Assembly (NCBI RefSeq): GCF_030815405.1
Contig: NZ_JAUSWX010000001.1
Location: forward strand, 2,604,001-2,668,000
From: Agromyces albus
GTDB taxonomy: Bacteria; Actinomycetota; Actinomycetes; Actinomycetales; Microbacteriaceae
Direction of reading: 5' to 3'
Length of the DNA stretch: 64,000 bases
Shown here: one piece after another, positions 35,626 to 45,200 of the stretch
Position numbering within the stretch: position 1 is the first letter of the stretch
Layout: every line of letters begins with the position of its first letter
The notes under the pieces: generated by a model
The model's input: only the letters and a program-made list of their open reading frames with translations
The model's database searches: none
What the model was told of the DNA's origin: nothing
Made by a program: the position numbers and the translations under genes

Positions 35626-35648
35626 TCCCAGTACCGATCGGAGACGCC

Positions 35649-37244
35649 GTGACCGGCATCATCCCCGCCCCCACCTTCTTCGAACTCCACGAAGGCGCGG
35701 CGCCCTTCCGGCTCGACGACGACTCCCGGTTCGTCGTGAACTGCGCCGACGCGGCGGCGGTCGCCGAGACGTTCGCCGGGCGAGTGCGCGCGGCCACGGG
35801 ATTCGAGCTGCCCGTCGTCGAAGGCGCGGCCGGGGCATCCGACCTCCGTCTCGTCATCTCCGACGGCGCGGCCGGCGGGTCGCCCGAGGGATACACCCTC
35901 GAGTCCGGCGGCGACGGCGTGCGCATCGCGGCCGATGCAGCTGCCGGGTTGTTCCGGGGCACGCAATCGCTGCGCCAGCTGCTTCCGCCCGAGATCGAGC
36001 GAGCGGATGCCTCGCGCGCACCGGCGGGCGGATGGACCGTGCCCGCGGCATCCGTCACTGATTCCCCTCGCTTCGCCTACCGAGGCGCGATGCTCGACGT
36101 GGCGCGGCACTTCTTCGCCGTCGAGGACGTGCTCGACTTCGTCGACCGGCTGTCGCTGCTGAAGCTCAACGCGCTGCACCTGCATCTCACCGACGACCAG
36201 GGCTGGCGCATCGAGATCGATTCCTGGCCCGAGCTCACCGGCATCGGCGCGTCGACCTCGGTCGGCGGTGCCGGCGGCGGCTTCTACACGAAGGACGACT
36301 ACCGCCGGATCGTCGAGTACGCGGCCGCGCGGTTCGTCACGATCGTGCCCGAGCTCGACCTGCCCGGCCACACGAACGCCGCGCTCAGCGCCTACCCCGA
36401 ACTGAACTGCGACGGCGTCGCCGCCGAGCCGTACGAGGGCGTCGAGGTGGGGTTCTCGTCGCTCTGCGCGTCGCCCGAGCGCGCGGAGGCCACCGACCGC
36501 TTCCTCGCCGACGTCACGCGCGAGGTCGCCGAGCTGACGCCGGGGCCGTGGCTGCACCTCGGGGGCGACGAATCGCTCGCGACGCCCCATGCCGACTACC
36601 TCGACCTCGTACACCGCATGACGCTCGCGGCGGTCGCCACCGGCAAGACCGTGATCGGATGGCACGAGCTCGGCGCGTCGACCGAGCTGCCTCCGGGCAC
36701 CGTCGGCCAGTACTGGAGCCACGTCGAGCCCGAGGCCGACGCCGTCCTGTTCACGCGATCGTTCGTGGAGCAGGGCGGGAGCATCATCCTCTCCCCAGCC
36801 GACGTCGCCTACCTCGACATGAAGTACCCCGGCGATCCCGAGGGGCCGCTCGGCGGCACGCTCGGACTCGACTGGGCCAAGGGCCCGACGAGCCTCGAGG
36901 AGGCGTACGGGTGGGAGCCCGTCGGCATCGTGCCCGGCATCGACGAGTCCGACATCCTCGGCATCGAGGCGCCGGTGTGGACCGAGACGATCGCCACGGT
37001 GCCCGAACTCGAGTTCATGGCGTTCCCTCGCATCGCCGCGATCGCGGAGATCGCGTGGTCGCCGTCGGTGGCGGCCGGCGGCTCCCGATCGGAGGCGGAC
37101 TTCGCCGCGCGCCTCGCCGCGCTCGGCATGCACCTCGACGAGCTCGGAATCGCGTATCACCGCGTCGACGGCGTGCCGTGGGCGACGCCCGGCGACGCAC
37201 CGGCGCCTCGAGTCGAGGAGCCTGTCGGCCTCCCCGCCCGTTGA
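35649..37244 (+). CDS. Beta-N-acetylhexosaminidase, GH20, without export signal
   Basis: 531 residues from GTG at 35649 with GGAG 6 nt upstream. An N-terminal GH20b-like domain (residues about 1-135) precedes the catalytic barrel, with FAYRGAMLDVARHFF, LNALHLHLTDDQGWRIEI, VPELDLPGHTNAALSAYPEL and the catalytic Asp-Glu pair in WLHLGGDES. It removes terminal GlcNAc or GalNAc by substrate assistance. No signal peptide is visible, so it should act in the cytoplasm. The following paralogue is exported. Confidence 0.93.
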   Translation: MTGIIPAPTFFELHEGAAPFRLDDDSRFVVNCADAAAVAETFAGRVRAATGFELPVVEGAAGASDLRLVISDGAAGGSPEGYTLESGGDGVRIAADAAAGLFRGTQSLRQLLPPEIERADASRAPAGGWTVPAASVTDSPRFAYRGAMLDVARHFFAVEDVLDFVDRLSLLKLNALHLHLTDDQGWRIEIDSWPELTGIGASTSVGGAGGGFYTKDDYRRIVEYAAARFVTIVPELDLPGHTNAALSAYPELNCDGVAAEPYEGVEVGFSSLCASPERAEATDRFLADVTREVAELTPGPWLHLGGDESLATPHADYLDLVHRMTLAAVATGKTVIGWHELGASTELPPGTVGQYWSHVEPEADAVLFTRSFVEQGGSIILSPADVAYLDMKYPGDPEGPLGGTLGLDWAKGPTSLEEAYGWEPVGIVPGIDESDILGIEAPVWTETIATVPELEFMAFPRIAAIAEIAWSPSVAAGGSRSEADFAARLAALGMHLDELGIAYHRVDGVPWATPGDAPAPRVEEPVGLPAR

Positions 37245-37288
37245 CAGCGACGCACCATATACTCGCCTGACACGTCGAGGGGAAACCG

Positions 37289-38899
37289 GTGAAGAGGCGC
37301 ACGGCATGGGTGCTCGCTGCGGTGCTCATGGCATCAGCTACCTGGTGGGCCGGAGCGGCCTTGATCGCGCCTCCACCTGCCCCCGCCATCGCGGTCGTGC
37401 CGCAGCCCGTCGAGGTGATCGGGGTCCGGGGCGACGCGTTCCGCCTCGGTCCCGACGTGCGGATCATGATCGACGGCGACCCACGGGAAGCGGGAGCGGT
37501 CGCCCGGCAGCTCGCCGACCTGTTGCGTCCGGCGAGCGGCTTCGAGCTGCCCATCGTGCGCGGCGAGGCTGAACCCGGCGATATCGCGTTCGTGCTCGCT
37601 GCCGGCGAGGCGCCCGATGGCCACGCCGCCGAGGGATATCGCCTGAGAGCCGATGAATCTGGCGTCCGCATCAGCGCGACCACGGCGGCGGGACTCTCGA
37701 ACGGCATGCAGTCCCTGCGACAGCTCCTGCCCGCAGACGTCGAAGGTGGGCAGCTGCTCTCAGATCCGCTCGAGGTCGTCGCGGTCGAGATCTCCGACTA
37801 CCCGCGTTTCGCCTACCGCAGCGCGATGCTCGACGTCGCCCGGCACTTCTTCTCGATCGAGGAGGTCGAGCGATTCATCGACGAGATCGCGATGCTCAAG
37901 ATCAACACCCTGCATATGCACCTCTCGAACGATCACGGCTGGCGCATCGAGATCGAGGGTTGGCCGCTGCTCACCGAGGTCGGCGGCCTGTATGAGGTGG
38001 ACGGCGGCCCCGGTGGGTTCTACACCCAGGAGGAATTCGCCGGAATCATCGACTACGCCGCGGAACGGAACGTCACGATCGTGCCGGAGGCCAACATGCC
38101 AGGCCACGTGCATGCCGCGCTCACCGCCTACCCGGAGCTCACGTGCGACGGCGTCGCGCGGCAGCCCCACACACCCGCGGCCGGTGGCGGGAGCACACTG
38201 TGCCCGACCAGTGTCGACGCGGAGCGACTCGCCGAAGACGTCATCCGGCAGCTCGCCGCGCTGACCCCCGGGCCGTACCTGCACCTCGGCGGAGACGAGG
38301 TCTTCGGCTACACCGAGGAGGAGTACACCTACTTCATGGAGCTCACGTCCCGGGTCGCCGAAGACGAGGGCAAGACGGTCGTCGGCTGGCAGGAGGTCGG
38401 TGCATCCGACGCACTGCCCATTGGCACGATCGGACAGTACTGGGGCTCCGCCGAGCCCGACGAGCTCGACGTCGAGCTCATGGAGTCCTTCCTCGACCAA
38501 GGCGGCGCGATCGTGATGTCGCCGTCCGATGTGGCCTACCTCGATCAGGTCTACCCCGATCGCCCCGCCGACTCCCGGCTCGGCCTCAGCTGGGCCGGTC
38601 CCACCGGCGTCGCAGACGCCTACGACTGGGATCCCGCCCGAATCTTCGAGGGCGTCGGCGATGACCAGGTGCTCGGCATCGAGGCACCGCTCTGGAGCGA
38701 GACGCTCACGTCGATCGACGACGTCGAGTTCATGGCGTTCCCCCGCCTCGGTTCGCTCGCCGAGGTCGGATGGTCGCCCGCGCCGGCGAACGGAGAACAT
38801 CGCGACTTCGACGAGTTCGCACTTCGCCTCGTCACCTTCCTCGAGCGTTTCGAGGAGCTCGACGTGAACTTCCACCGCTCGAGCGACCTGCCCTGGTGA
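37289..38899 (+). CDS. Beta-N-acetylhexosaminidase, GH20, exported
   Basis: 536 residues from GTG at 37289. The N-terminus MKRRTAWVLAAVLMASATWW and following hydrophobic part form a signal peptide or membrane anchor with no lipobox. The GH20 pattern repeats that of the gene before: FAYRSAMLDVARHFF, INTLHMHLSNDHGWRIEI, VPEANMPGHVHAALTAYPEL and the catalytic YLHLGGDEV. It starts 44 nt after its paralogue, so a tandem duplication with split location (inside and outside) is likely. It would release amino sugars from chitin, peptidoglycan fragments or glycoproteins. Confidence 0.93.
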   Translation: MKRRTAWVLAAVLMASATWWAGAALIAPPPAPAIAVVPQPVEVIGVRGDAFRLGPDVRIMIDGDPREAGAVARQLADLLRPASGFELPIVRGEAEPGDIAFVLAAGEAPDGHAAEGYRLRADESGVRISATTAAGLSNGMQSLRQLLPADVEGGQLLSDPLEVVAVEISDYPRFAYRSAMLDVARHFFSIEEVERFIDEIAMLKINTLHMHLSNDHGWRIEIEGWPLLTEVGGLYEVDGGPGGFYTQEEFAGIIDYAAERNVTIVPEANMPGHVHAALTAYPELTCDGVARQPHTPAAGGGSTLCPTSVDAERLAEDVIRQLAALTPGPYLHLGGDEVFGYTEEEYTYFMELTSRVAEDEGKTVVGWQEVGASDALPIGTIGQYWGSAEPDELDVELMESFLDQGGAIVMSPSDVAYLDQVYPDRPADSRLGLSWAGPTGVADAYDWDPARIFEGVGDDQVLGIEAPLWSETLTSIDDVEFMAFPRLGSLAEVGWSPAPANGEHRDFDEFALRLVTFLERFEELDVNFHRSSDLPW

Positions 38900-39017
38900 C
38901 GGCAGCAGCCCAGGTGAAACCGTCCGCTCCGACCTACCGGTGACCGGCGCCTCGGGCTAGGATCCCGCGCAGGCGCGGGTGTGCCATGCCTCCGCGAGAG
39001 ACCAGGGGAGACGCACG

Positions 39018-39407
39018 ATGTCCGGAGTGGTGCATTTCGAGATCCCGGCTGACGATCAGGGCCGAGCCAGGGACTTCTACGGCGCGGCCTTCGACTGGCA
39101 GCTCGACGTCCTGCCCGAGCTGCAGTACACGAACGTGGTCACGACGCCCGTCGACGAACAGACCCAGCAGCCGCGAGAGCCCGGAGCGATCAACGGCGGG
39201 ATGTTCCAGCGCGAGGGCGATCTCACCCACCCCATCATCACGATCGACGTCGACGACATCGACGCCACGCTCGAGCGGATCGCCTCACTCGGCGGGAACG
39301 TCGTGCAGGCGAAGAGCGCGATCCCGGGCATGGGGTACTACGGGTACTTCCGCGACACCGAGGGCAATGTCCTCGGGCTCTGGACGACGGCGCCCGACGC
39401 CGCTTGA
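39018..39407 (+). CDS. VOC (glyoxalase/bleomycin-resistance) family protein
   Basis: 129 residues from ATG at 39018 with GGGGAG 7 nt upstream. Two beta-alpha-beta-beta-beta units: VVHFEIPADDQGRARDFYGAAFDWQ in the first half and HPIITIDVDDIDATLERIASLGG and GYYGYFRDTEGNVLGLW in the second. Such short proteins are metal-binding enzymes or dimeric binding proteins of varied function. Nothing in the neighbourhood fixes a role. Confidence 0.85.
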   Translation: MSGVVHFEIPADDQGRARDFYGAAFDWQLDVLPELQYTNVVTTPVDEQTQQPREPGAINGGMFQREGDLTHPIITIDVDDIDATLERIASLGGNVVQAKSAIPGMGYYGYFRDTEGNVLGLWTTAPDAA

Positions 39408-39601
39408 GCGCGCGGCACCGGTGGCGGATGCCGCGGCTGGATGATCGACACGCGAACCGTCCGCCACCGCTGGACTGATGCGTCAGGCCCGAATACTCGT
39501 TGACCACCCCATGAACGGGGGATTGACCGGGTCTTTTCGACGCAACAGACTTTGGACGGGCTTAGTGACGTACCCGAGCGTCGCTGTCCCCGGAGGTTCT
39601 C

Positions 39602-42600
39602 ATGCGCGCTCCCAGCGGCATCTCGACCAAACGAGTTCGTATTCGCGAGGGCCGCACGCGCGGCTGGCTCGCCGTGATCGCGTCGGGAGCGGTGGTGGCG
39701 GCGATGCTCGGTGCAGCGCCTGCCTTCGCGTCGAGCGTGACGAGTGCGACCTTCACCGGCGGCACCGGTACCGTCTCGTCGGACGGCACGCTGTATGCAA
39801 AGCAGGGTGGTGCGCTGACGCTCACGGTCACCACGAGCAGCGACACCAGGTGTGTGGATGTCGCTGGTGCGTTCACCGCGCACTCCGCCCCTGGCCCGGC
39901 CATGACGAACTGGACCTTCACGACCACGGCCGGTGCGGGCGATGGCGCCCAGGCAGTGACCGTGTCGGCGTCACCGAACATCAACCCACAGGGGAAATGC
40001 ACCGGCCACACCGAATCGCTGCAGGCATCGTTCACGCTCGACAACACCGGCCCTGTCGTGATCGCGGCCCTGGCGCCCGCGGCCAATGCCGCGGGCTGGA
40101 ACAAGGGCAATGTGGGGATCACCTGGTCGGCAACGGATGCCGGCTCGGGAATCAGAACCGGCCCCACTCCCGCTACAGACAGCGTGAACTCGAACACCGC
40201 CAGCGTCACGAAGAACGCCTCTGCGACCGACAAGCTCGGCAACAGCGGTACCGGTGCAGCAGTCGTCAAGCTCGACAAGACCAACCCGACCGTCAGCGGC
40301 AGCGCTGCTCCGGCCGCGAACAGCTTCGGCTGGAACAATTCCAACGTCACGGTCTCGCTCGTCTGCGCGGATGGGCTCTCCGGGGTCAAGAGCTGTACCG
40401 GTGGCGGTTCCATCGTGCTTTCCACCGAGGGCCCGAACCAGTCCGTGCCGGGCACCGCGGTGGACAACGCCGACAACTCTGCGAGCGCGAGTATCTCAGG
40501 CATCAGCATCGACAAGACGGCGCCGACCCTGACGGGCACGCCGACCACGTCAGCCAACGGGAACGGCTGGTACAAGGGCGATGTCACGATCGGATGGTCG
40601 GGGGCGGATGCGCTGTCCGGCATCGACCCGTCGACGCAACCCGCCAATGGCCTGATCACCGGCGAGGGCAGCGCGCTGACCACGAGCGCCTCGATTGCGG
40701 ACAAGGCCGGAAATACGACGACGGCGTCGAGCGTGCCGGTGAGTGTGGATCGGACGGCTCCGGTCACGGGTGTGAGCGGATCGTCGAATAGTTGGACGAA
40801 TGACGGTGTGACGGTGGTGTTGTCGCCGTACGACAATTTGTCCGGAGTCGCGTCGACCTCGTATTCGGTCGATGGCGGCGCGGTGCAGAGCGGGACGAGC
40901 GTGACGCTGTCGAGCGAGGGCGATCACGCGATCTCGTTCTTCAGCACGGACGGGGCGGGCAACGTTGAGGCCGCACAAACGGTCCACGTGAAGATCGACA
41001 AGACGGCGCCGTCGATCGGTCACTCGTTCACGCCGTTGACGTATTCGGATGGTGCGTGGTCGAACCAGGATGTGACGGTCACGTTCGAGTGTGCTGACAC
41101 TGGTTCTGGTGTTGCGTCGTGCACGGCTCCGGTGACGCAGTCGTCCGAGGGTCTTTCTCAGCAGGTGACGGGCACCGCGACCGACAACGCGGGAAACTCC
41201 GCGTCGGACACGGCCGTGGTGAGTATCGACAAGACCGCGCCGACGATCTCGGCCTCGGCTGATCGGGCAGCCAACGAAGCCGGTTGGTATCGGGATGACG
41301 TGACGGTGAGTTTCTCCGCGAACGATGCCCTGTCGGGTCTTGCGTCCACGTCGCCCGCCCAGGTTCTGGGCGAGGGTGCGAACCAGTCGGCGACCGGGAC
41401 CGCGACCGATGCCGCCGGGAACAGCGCGAGCGCTGGGGTGTCAGGGATCAATATCGACACGACGGCGCCGGTCCTCACTGCGGTGTTCTCACCTGGTTGG
41501 CATACCGATCCTGTGACGGTGATCTGGTCATGCACGGATGCGCTGTCTGGTCTTGCGACGGGCCCAGCGAATGACACCGTCTCCGGCGAGGGCGGCAACC
41601 TCTCGTCATCGGCCACGTGCACCGATGCGGCCGGGAACACGGCGAACACGTCCGTGGACGGCATCCAGATCGACCGCACCGCACCGACCACCACCGCATC
41701 GGTGCCCGACCCGCTCGCGAGCGGGTGGTATGCCGACGCCGTCGAGGTCACGCTGACCGGACATGACGCGCTCTCCGGCATTGCCGCAACGCGCTACAGC
41801 GTCGACGGCGGTGCCGCCCAGCTCTACGCCGGCGCCTTCTCCTTCAGCGAGAAGGGCACACACACCATCGCATATTGGAGCACGGATGCCGCTGGCAACG
41901 GCGAAGACGCGACCGTCAACAGCATCTCCCTCAAGATCGACGGCATCCCGCCGGTGACGACGGTGATCAACCCGATCTCGCCGGCGAGTGGCTGGTTCGT
42001 CACGAGCGGCATCCCGGTTGCGTTCGACGCGAATGATGCGGAGTCCGGCATCGCGAAGACCTTCTACCAGATCGACGGTGGCGAGGAGCAGACGTACGGC
42101 GAGCCGTTCACCGCGGAGCTCTCGACGGGAAGTCACACCATCACGTACTGGAGCGTCGACCTCGCAGGCAATGCCGAGGCGAAGCAGACCACGACCGTGA
42201 GCATCGACGATGTAGCTCCAGCCATCACCGGAGTGGCGTCGCCTGCGGCGAACAGCTTCGGCTGGAACAACACCAACGTCGACGTGGCATTCACCTGCAC
42301 GGACGCCGAGTCCGGACTCGTCCCCGGCTGCGGCCCCGACGCGACCGTCGACACCGAGGGCGAGAACCAGCAGATTCAGGGCGACACCCAGGACGTCGCA
42401 GGCAACGTGAACTCGACGATCGTCGATCACATCAACATCGACAAGACCCGGCCGACCCTCGTCGGTGCCGCGACCACGGATGCCAATGGTGCCGGCTGGT
42501 ACAACGGTAATGTCACGGTCGCGTGGACCGGCGACGACGCACTGTCGGGCATCGACCCGTCGACGCGGCCGGCGAACAGCACGATCACCGGCGAAGGGAA

Positions 42601-44257
42601 GGACCTGGGTGCTTCGGCCAGCATCTTCGACAAGGCGGGGAACGAGAAGACGGCAACGGTGGGCGGGATCGACATCGACCGCACCGCGCCGCTGATCGAG
42701 GGTGGGCCGACGACGACCCCCAACGACGAAGGCTGGTATCGCGACCAGGTCGTGCTGGACTTCACCTGCACGGATGCACTTTCCGGGGTGGCCTCCTGCC
42801 CGACCAGCGAGGTGATCGCCGGCGACGGCGCCAACCAGTCCGTCACGAGCGCCCCGGCCAGCGACGAGGCGGGCAACCTCAGCGTGGGCAAGACCGTGGG
42901 CGGCATCAACGTCGACGGATCCGCCCCGAGCACGACGGCCGACAACCAGTGCACGAAGACCAACGGATGGTGCACGGGTTCGAGCGCCAACGTCGTGTTG
43001 ATCGCCACCGACCAGGACGGACTGTCCGGTGTCAAGGAGCTCCACTACAGGATCGACGGCGGTGCAGAACAGGTAGCGGCAGGTGCGACCAAGACGGTCA
43101 GCGTCCCGCTCGACGGCAGCGGCGACGGCACCGTGCACTACTGGGCGGTCGATTTCGCCGGCAACTCGGAGGCTGCGAACGCCGTCGCCCTCAAGTGGGA
43201 CAACATCGCCCCGATGGTCACTCACACCCTGTCGCCCGTGCCCAACGCGAACGACTGGAACACGAGCGACGTCACGGTGACGTTCGGCGCCAAGGACGAC
43301 GATGCGGGATCCGGTGTCGCAGATGTGACAGCCCCCGTGACGGTCTCCACCGAGACGGACGGGCAGGTCATCCTCGGTTCGGCGACGGACACCGCAGGCA
43401 ACATCGGTACCGACCTGGTCACCGTCAAGCTCGACAAGACGGCACCGACCATCAGCGGTGCGATCGTCAGTGGCATCCAGGGCACCAACGGTTGGTACGT
43501 GGGACCGGTGACGGTTCACTTCACCTGCGCCGATGCCCGCTCCGGTGTCGCCACGTGCCCCGACAACGTGATCCTCACCGCCAACGGTGCGAATTCGGCC
43601 AGCGGAACGGTGACCGACACGGCAGGGAACACCGCCTCCGCGACGGTATCCGGGATCAACATCGACACGGAGGCGCCCACCATCACGGGCGTCAACGTGG
43701 CCGGTGGTCTCTACACCCTCGGTGCCGTACCGGCAGCGACGTGCGCGGCCGACGACAGCTTCTCCGGCCTGGGCGGATCGTGCGTGGTCGCGATCTCCGG
43801 AGGAACATCCAACGGCGTCGGTACCTTCTCCTACACCGCGAGCGCGACGGACCAGGCCGGCAACGTGGGAACGACGTCGGGGAACTACCGGGTGATCTAC
43901 CGGTTCGACGGATTCCTGCAGCCGATCAATGACACCGCTCACCAGGTCGGCACATCGACGAGCATCTTCAAGGGCGGCAGCACCATCCCGGTCAAGTTCC
44001 AGCTCAAGAATGCGAGCGGCACACTCGTGCAGGCGAATACCGCACCGGTGTGGCTGACCCCCGCCAAGGGCGCCTCGATGAGCCTGCCGGTCGACGAGTC
44101 GCTGTACGCGGCGACGGCGGACAGCGGCAGCACCTACCGGGTCGAGGGAGCCCAGTACGGATACAACTGGAAGACATCGTCCGGCGGCTACTACTATCGC
44201 ATCGGCGTCACCCTGGACGACGGACAGACCTACTACGTCAACATCGGTCTGCGCTGA
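39602..44257 (+). CDS. Giant secreted Ig-like-repeat surface protein with C-terminal PxKF domain
   Basis: 1551 residues from ATG at 39602 with GGAGG 6 nt upstream. The signal peptide ends near APAFAS (about residue 42). About sixteen Ig/OmpL47-like modules of 75-110 residues follow. Each ends with a linker like IDKTAPT and contains W-(Y/N)-x-D-VTV, a DALSG turn and an AGN motif. The last about 110 residues contain STIPVKFQL, the PxKF motif of secreted actinobacterial proteins. No LPXTG, transmembrane anchor or catalytic domain is seen. The role is probably adhesive or structural. The neighbouring hexosaminidase and GalNAc genes hint at glycan-rich surroundings. Confidence 0.85.
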   Translation: MRAPSGISTKRVRIREGRTRGWLAVIASGAVVAAMLGAAPAFASSVTSATFTGGTGTVSSDGTLYAKQGGALTLTVTTSSDTRCVDVAGAFTAHSAPGPAMTNWTFTTTAGAGDGAQAVTVSASPNINPQGKCTGHTESLQASFTLDNTGPVVIAALAPAANAAGWNKGNVGITWSATDAGSGIRTGPTPATDSVNSNTASVTKNASATDKLGNSGTGAAVVKLDKTNPTVSGSAAPAANSFGWNNSNVTVSLVCADGLSGVKSCTGGGSIVLSTEGPNQSVPGTAVDNADNSASASISGISIDKTAPTLTGTPTTSANGNGWYKGDVTIGWSGADALSGIDPSTQPANGLITGEGSALTTSASIADKAGNTTTASSVPVSVDRTAPVTGVSGSSNSWTNDGVTVVLSPYDNLSGVASTSYSVDGGAVQSGTSVTLSSEGDHAISFFSTDGAGNVEAAQTVHVKIDKTAPSIGHSFTPLTYSDGAWSNQDVTVTFECADTGSGVASCTAPVTQSSEGLSQQVTGTATDNAGNSASDTAVVSIDKTAPTISASADRAANEAGWYRDDVTVSFSANDALSGLASTSPAQVLGEGANQSATGTATDAAGNSASAGVSGINIDTTAPVLTAVFSPGWHTDPVTVIWSCTDALSGLATGPANDTVSGEGGNLSSSATCTDAAGNTANTSVDGIQIDRTAPTTTASVPDPLASGWYADAVEVTLTGHDALSGIAATRYSVDGGAAQLYAGAFSFSEKGTHTIAYWSTDAAGNGEDATVNSISLKIDGIPPVTTVINPISPASGWFVTSGIPVAFDANDAESGIAKTFYQIDGGEEQTYGEPFTAELSTGSHTITYWSVDLAGNAEAKQTTTVSIDDVAPAITGVASPAANSFGWNNTNVDVAFTCTDAESGLVPGCGPDATVDTEGENQQIQGDTQDVAGNVNSTIVDHINIDKTRPTLVGAATTDANGAGWYNGNVTVAWTGDDALSGIDPSTRPANSTITGEGKDLGASASIFDKAGNEKTATVGGIDIDRTAPLIEGGPTTTPNDEGWYRDQVVLDFTCTDALSGVASCPTSEVIAGDGANQSVTSAPASDEAGNLSVGKTVGGINVDGSAPSTTADNQCTKTNGWCTGSSANVVLIATDQDGLSGVKELHYRIDGGAEQVAAGATKTVSVPLDGSGDGTVHYWAVDFAGNSEAANAVALKWDNIAPMVTHTLSPVPNANDWNTSDVTVTFGAKDDDAGSGVADVTAPVTVSTETDGQVILGSATDTAGNIGTDLVTVKLDKTAPTISGAIVSGIQGTNGWYVGPVTVHFTCADARSGVATCPDNVILTANGANSASGTVTDTAGNTASATVSGINIDTEAPTITGVNVAGGLYTLGAVPAATCAADDSFSGLGGSCVVAISGGTSNGVGTFSYTASATDQAGNVGTTSGNYRVIYRFDGFLQPINDTAHQVGTSTSIFKGGSTIPVKFQLKNASGTLVQANTAPVWLTPAKGASMSLPVDESLYAATADSGSTYRVEGAQYGYNWKTSSGGYYYRIGVTLDDGQTYYVNIGLR
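40030..43690 (+). repeat. About sixteen degenerate Ig-like repeats within the giant surface protein
   Basis: Linkers of the form (I/L/V)D-x-x-x-P recur about every 225-330 nt: LDNTGP, LDKTNP, IDKTAP, VDRTAP, IDKTAP and so on to IDTEAP. The units are diverged at the DNA level. Between about 40740 and 41540 the codons become richer in T-ending and TTG forms (GGT, GTT, TCT) than in the flanking modules. Confidence 0.7.
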
Positions 44258-44288
44258 CAGCTGCCGCGGCATTCGCCACCAGAATCCG

Positions 44289-45197
44289 CTACTTGACGCT
44301 GCCCGCAGTCAGCCCGCCGACGAGGCGCTTCTCGATGAGCATGAAGAGCACCACGACGGGGATGATCGCCACGATCGAGACGCCGAACACGTAGTGCCAC
44401 GAGGTCTCGTACTGGCCCACGAACTTCGTGAGCGCCACGGAGAGCGGCTGGTTGCCCGCCGTCGAGAGCACCACGAGGGACGCCGCGAACTCGTTCCAGC
44501 ACGCCACGAAGGTGAACACGATCGCGGTGACGATGCCGGGCCAGACCAGCGGCAGGCTGATCTTGAACAGCACCCTGAGCCGCCCGGCGCCGTCGATCTG
44601 CGCCGCCTCGTCGATCTCCTTCGGCACGCCGGCGAAGAACGAGTGCATGATCCATACCGCGAACGAGAGGTTGAACGCCGCGTTGATGAAGATCATCGCC
44701 GCCCACGTGTCGATGAGGCCGAGCGCGACGAACTGCCGGAACAGGCCCGACGTGAGCACCGCGGGCTGCAGCATCTGCGTGACGATCACGAGGAAGAGGA
44801 AGACCATGCGCCCCGGGAACCGGAACCTGGCCGTGTAGTACGCCGCCGGCATCGCCACGACGAGCACGAGCAGCGTGGCGAAGACCGAGATGACGATCGT
44901 CGAGATGAGGTTCTGCACGAGCGGCGTCTCGGGCGTCGACCACATGTTGACGTAGTTCTCCCAGTGCCACTCCGTGGGGAAGTACGTGGGTTCGACCGAG
45001 CGGATCTGCGCCTTGGTCTTCACCGAGCCGAAGAACATGATCGTGTACGGGAGGATGAACACGACGAGCACCACCAGGCCGGCGAGCATGCGGAGCAGCA
45101 GCTTGCCGATGGGCACCTGGTCTTCGGTGTAGCGGCGGCGGCGAGCGGATGACGCCGGCGGGGCGATCGCCTCGAAGGCGGGGGCGGTGACGGCCAC
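44289..45197 (-). CDS. Sugar ABC transporter permease, MalG-like (GalNAc locus)
   Basis: 302 residues with six membrane helices after a charged N-terminus. The EAA loop is KEIDEAAQIDGAGRLRVLFKISLP, and the C-terminus LVGGLTAGSVK is typical of the CUT1 second permease. It pairs with the permease encoded 3 nt upstream and the binding protein before it. Together they import a mono- or oligosaccharide. The divergent catabolic genes point to GalNAc or a GalNAc-containing glycan. No ATPase gene is present; a shared MsiK-type ATPase elsewhere is expected. Confidence 0.92.
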   Translation of the reverse strand: MAVTAPAFEAIAPPASSARRRRYTEDQVPIGKLLLRMLAGLVVLVVFILPYTIMFFGSVKTKAQIRSVEPTYFPTEWHWENYVNMWSTPETPLVQNLISTIVISVFATLLVLVVAMPAAYYTARFRFPGRMVFLFLVIVTQMLQPAVLTSGLFRQFVALGLIDTWAAMIFINAAFNLSFAVWIMHSFFAGVPKEIDEAAQIDGAGRLRVLFKISLPLVWPGIVTAIVFTFVACWNEFAASLVVLSTAGNQPLSVALTKFVGQYETSWHYVFGVSIVAIIPVVVLFMLIEKRLVGGLTAGSVK

Positions 45198-45200
45198 GGC

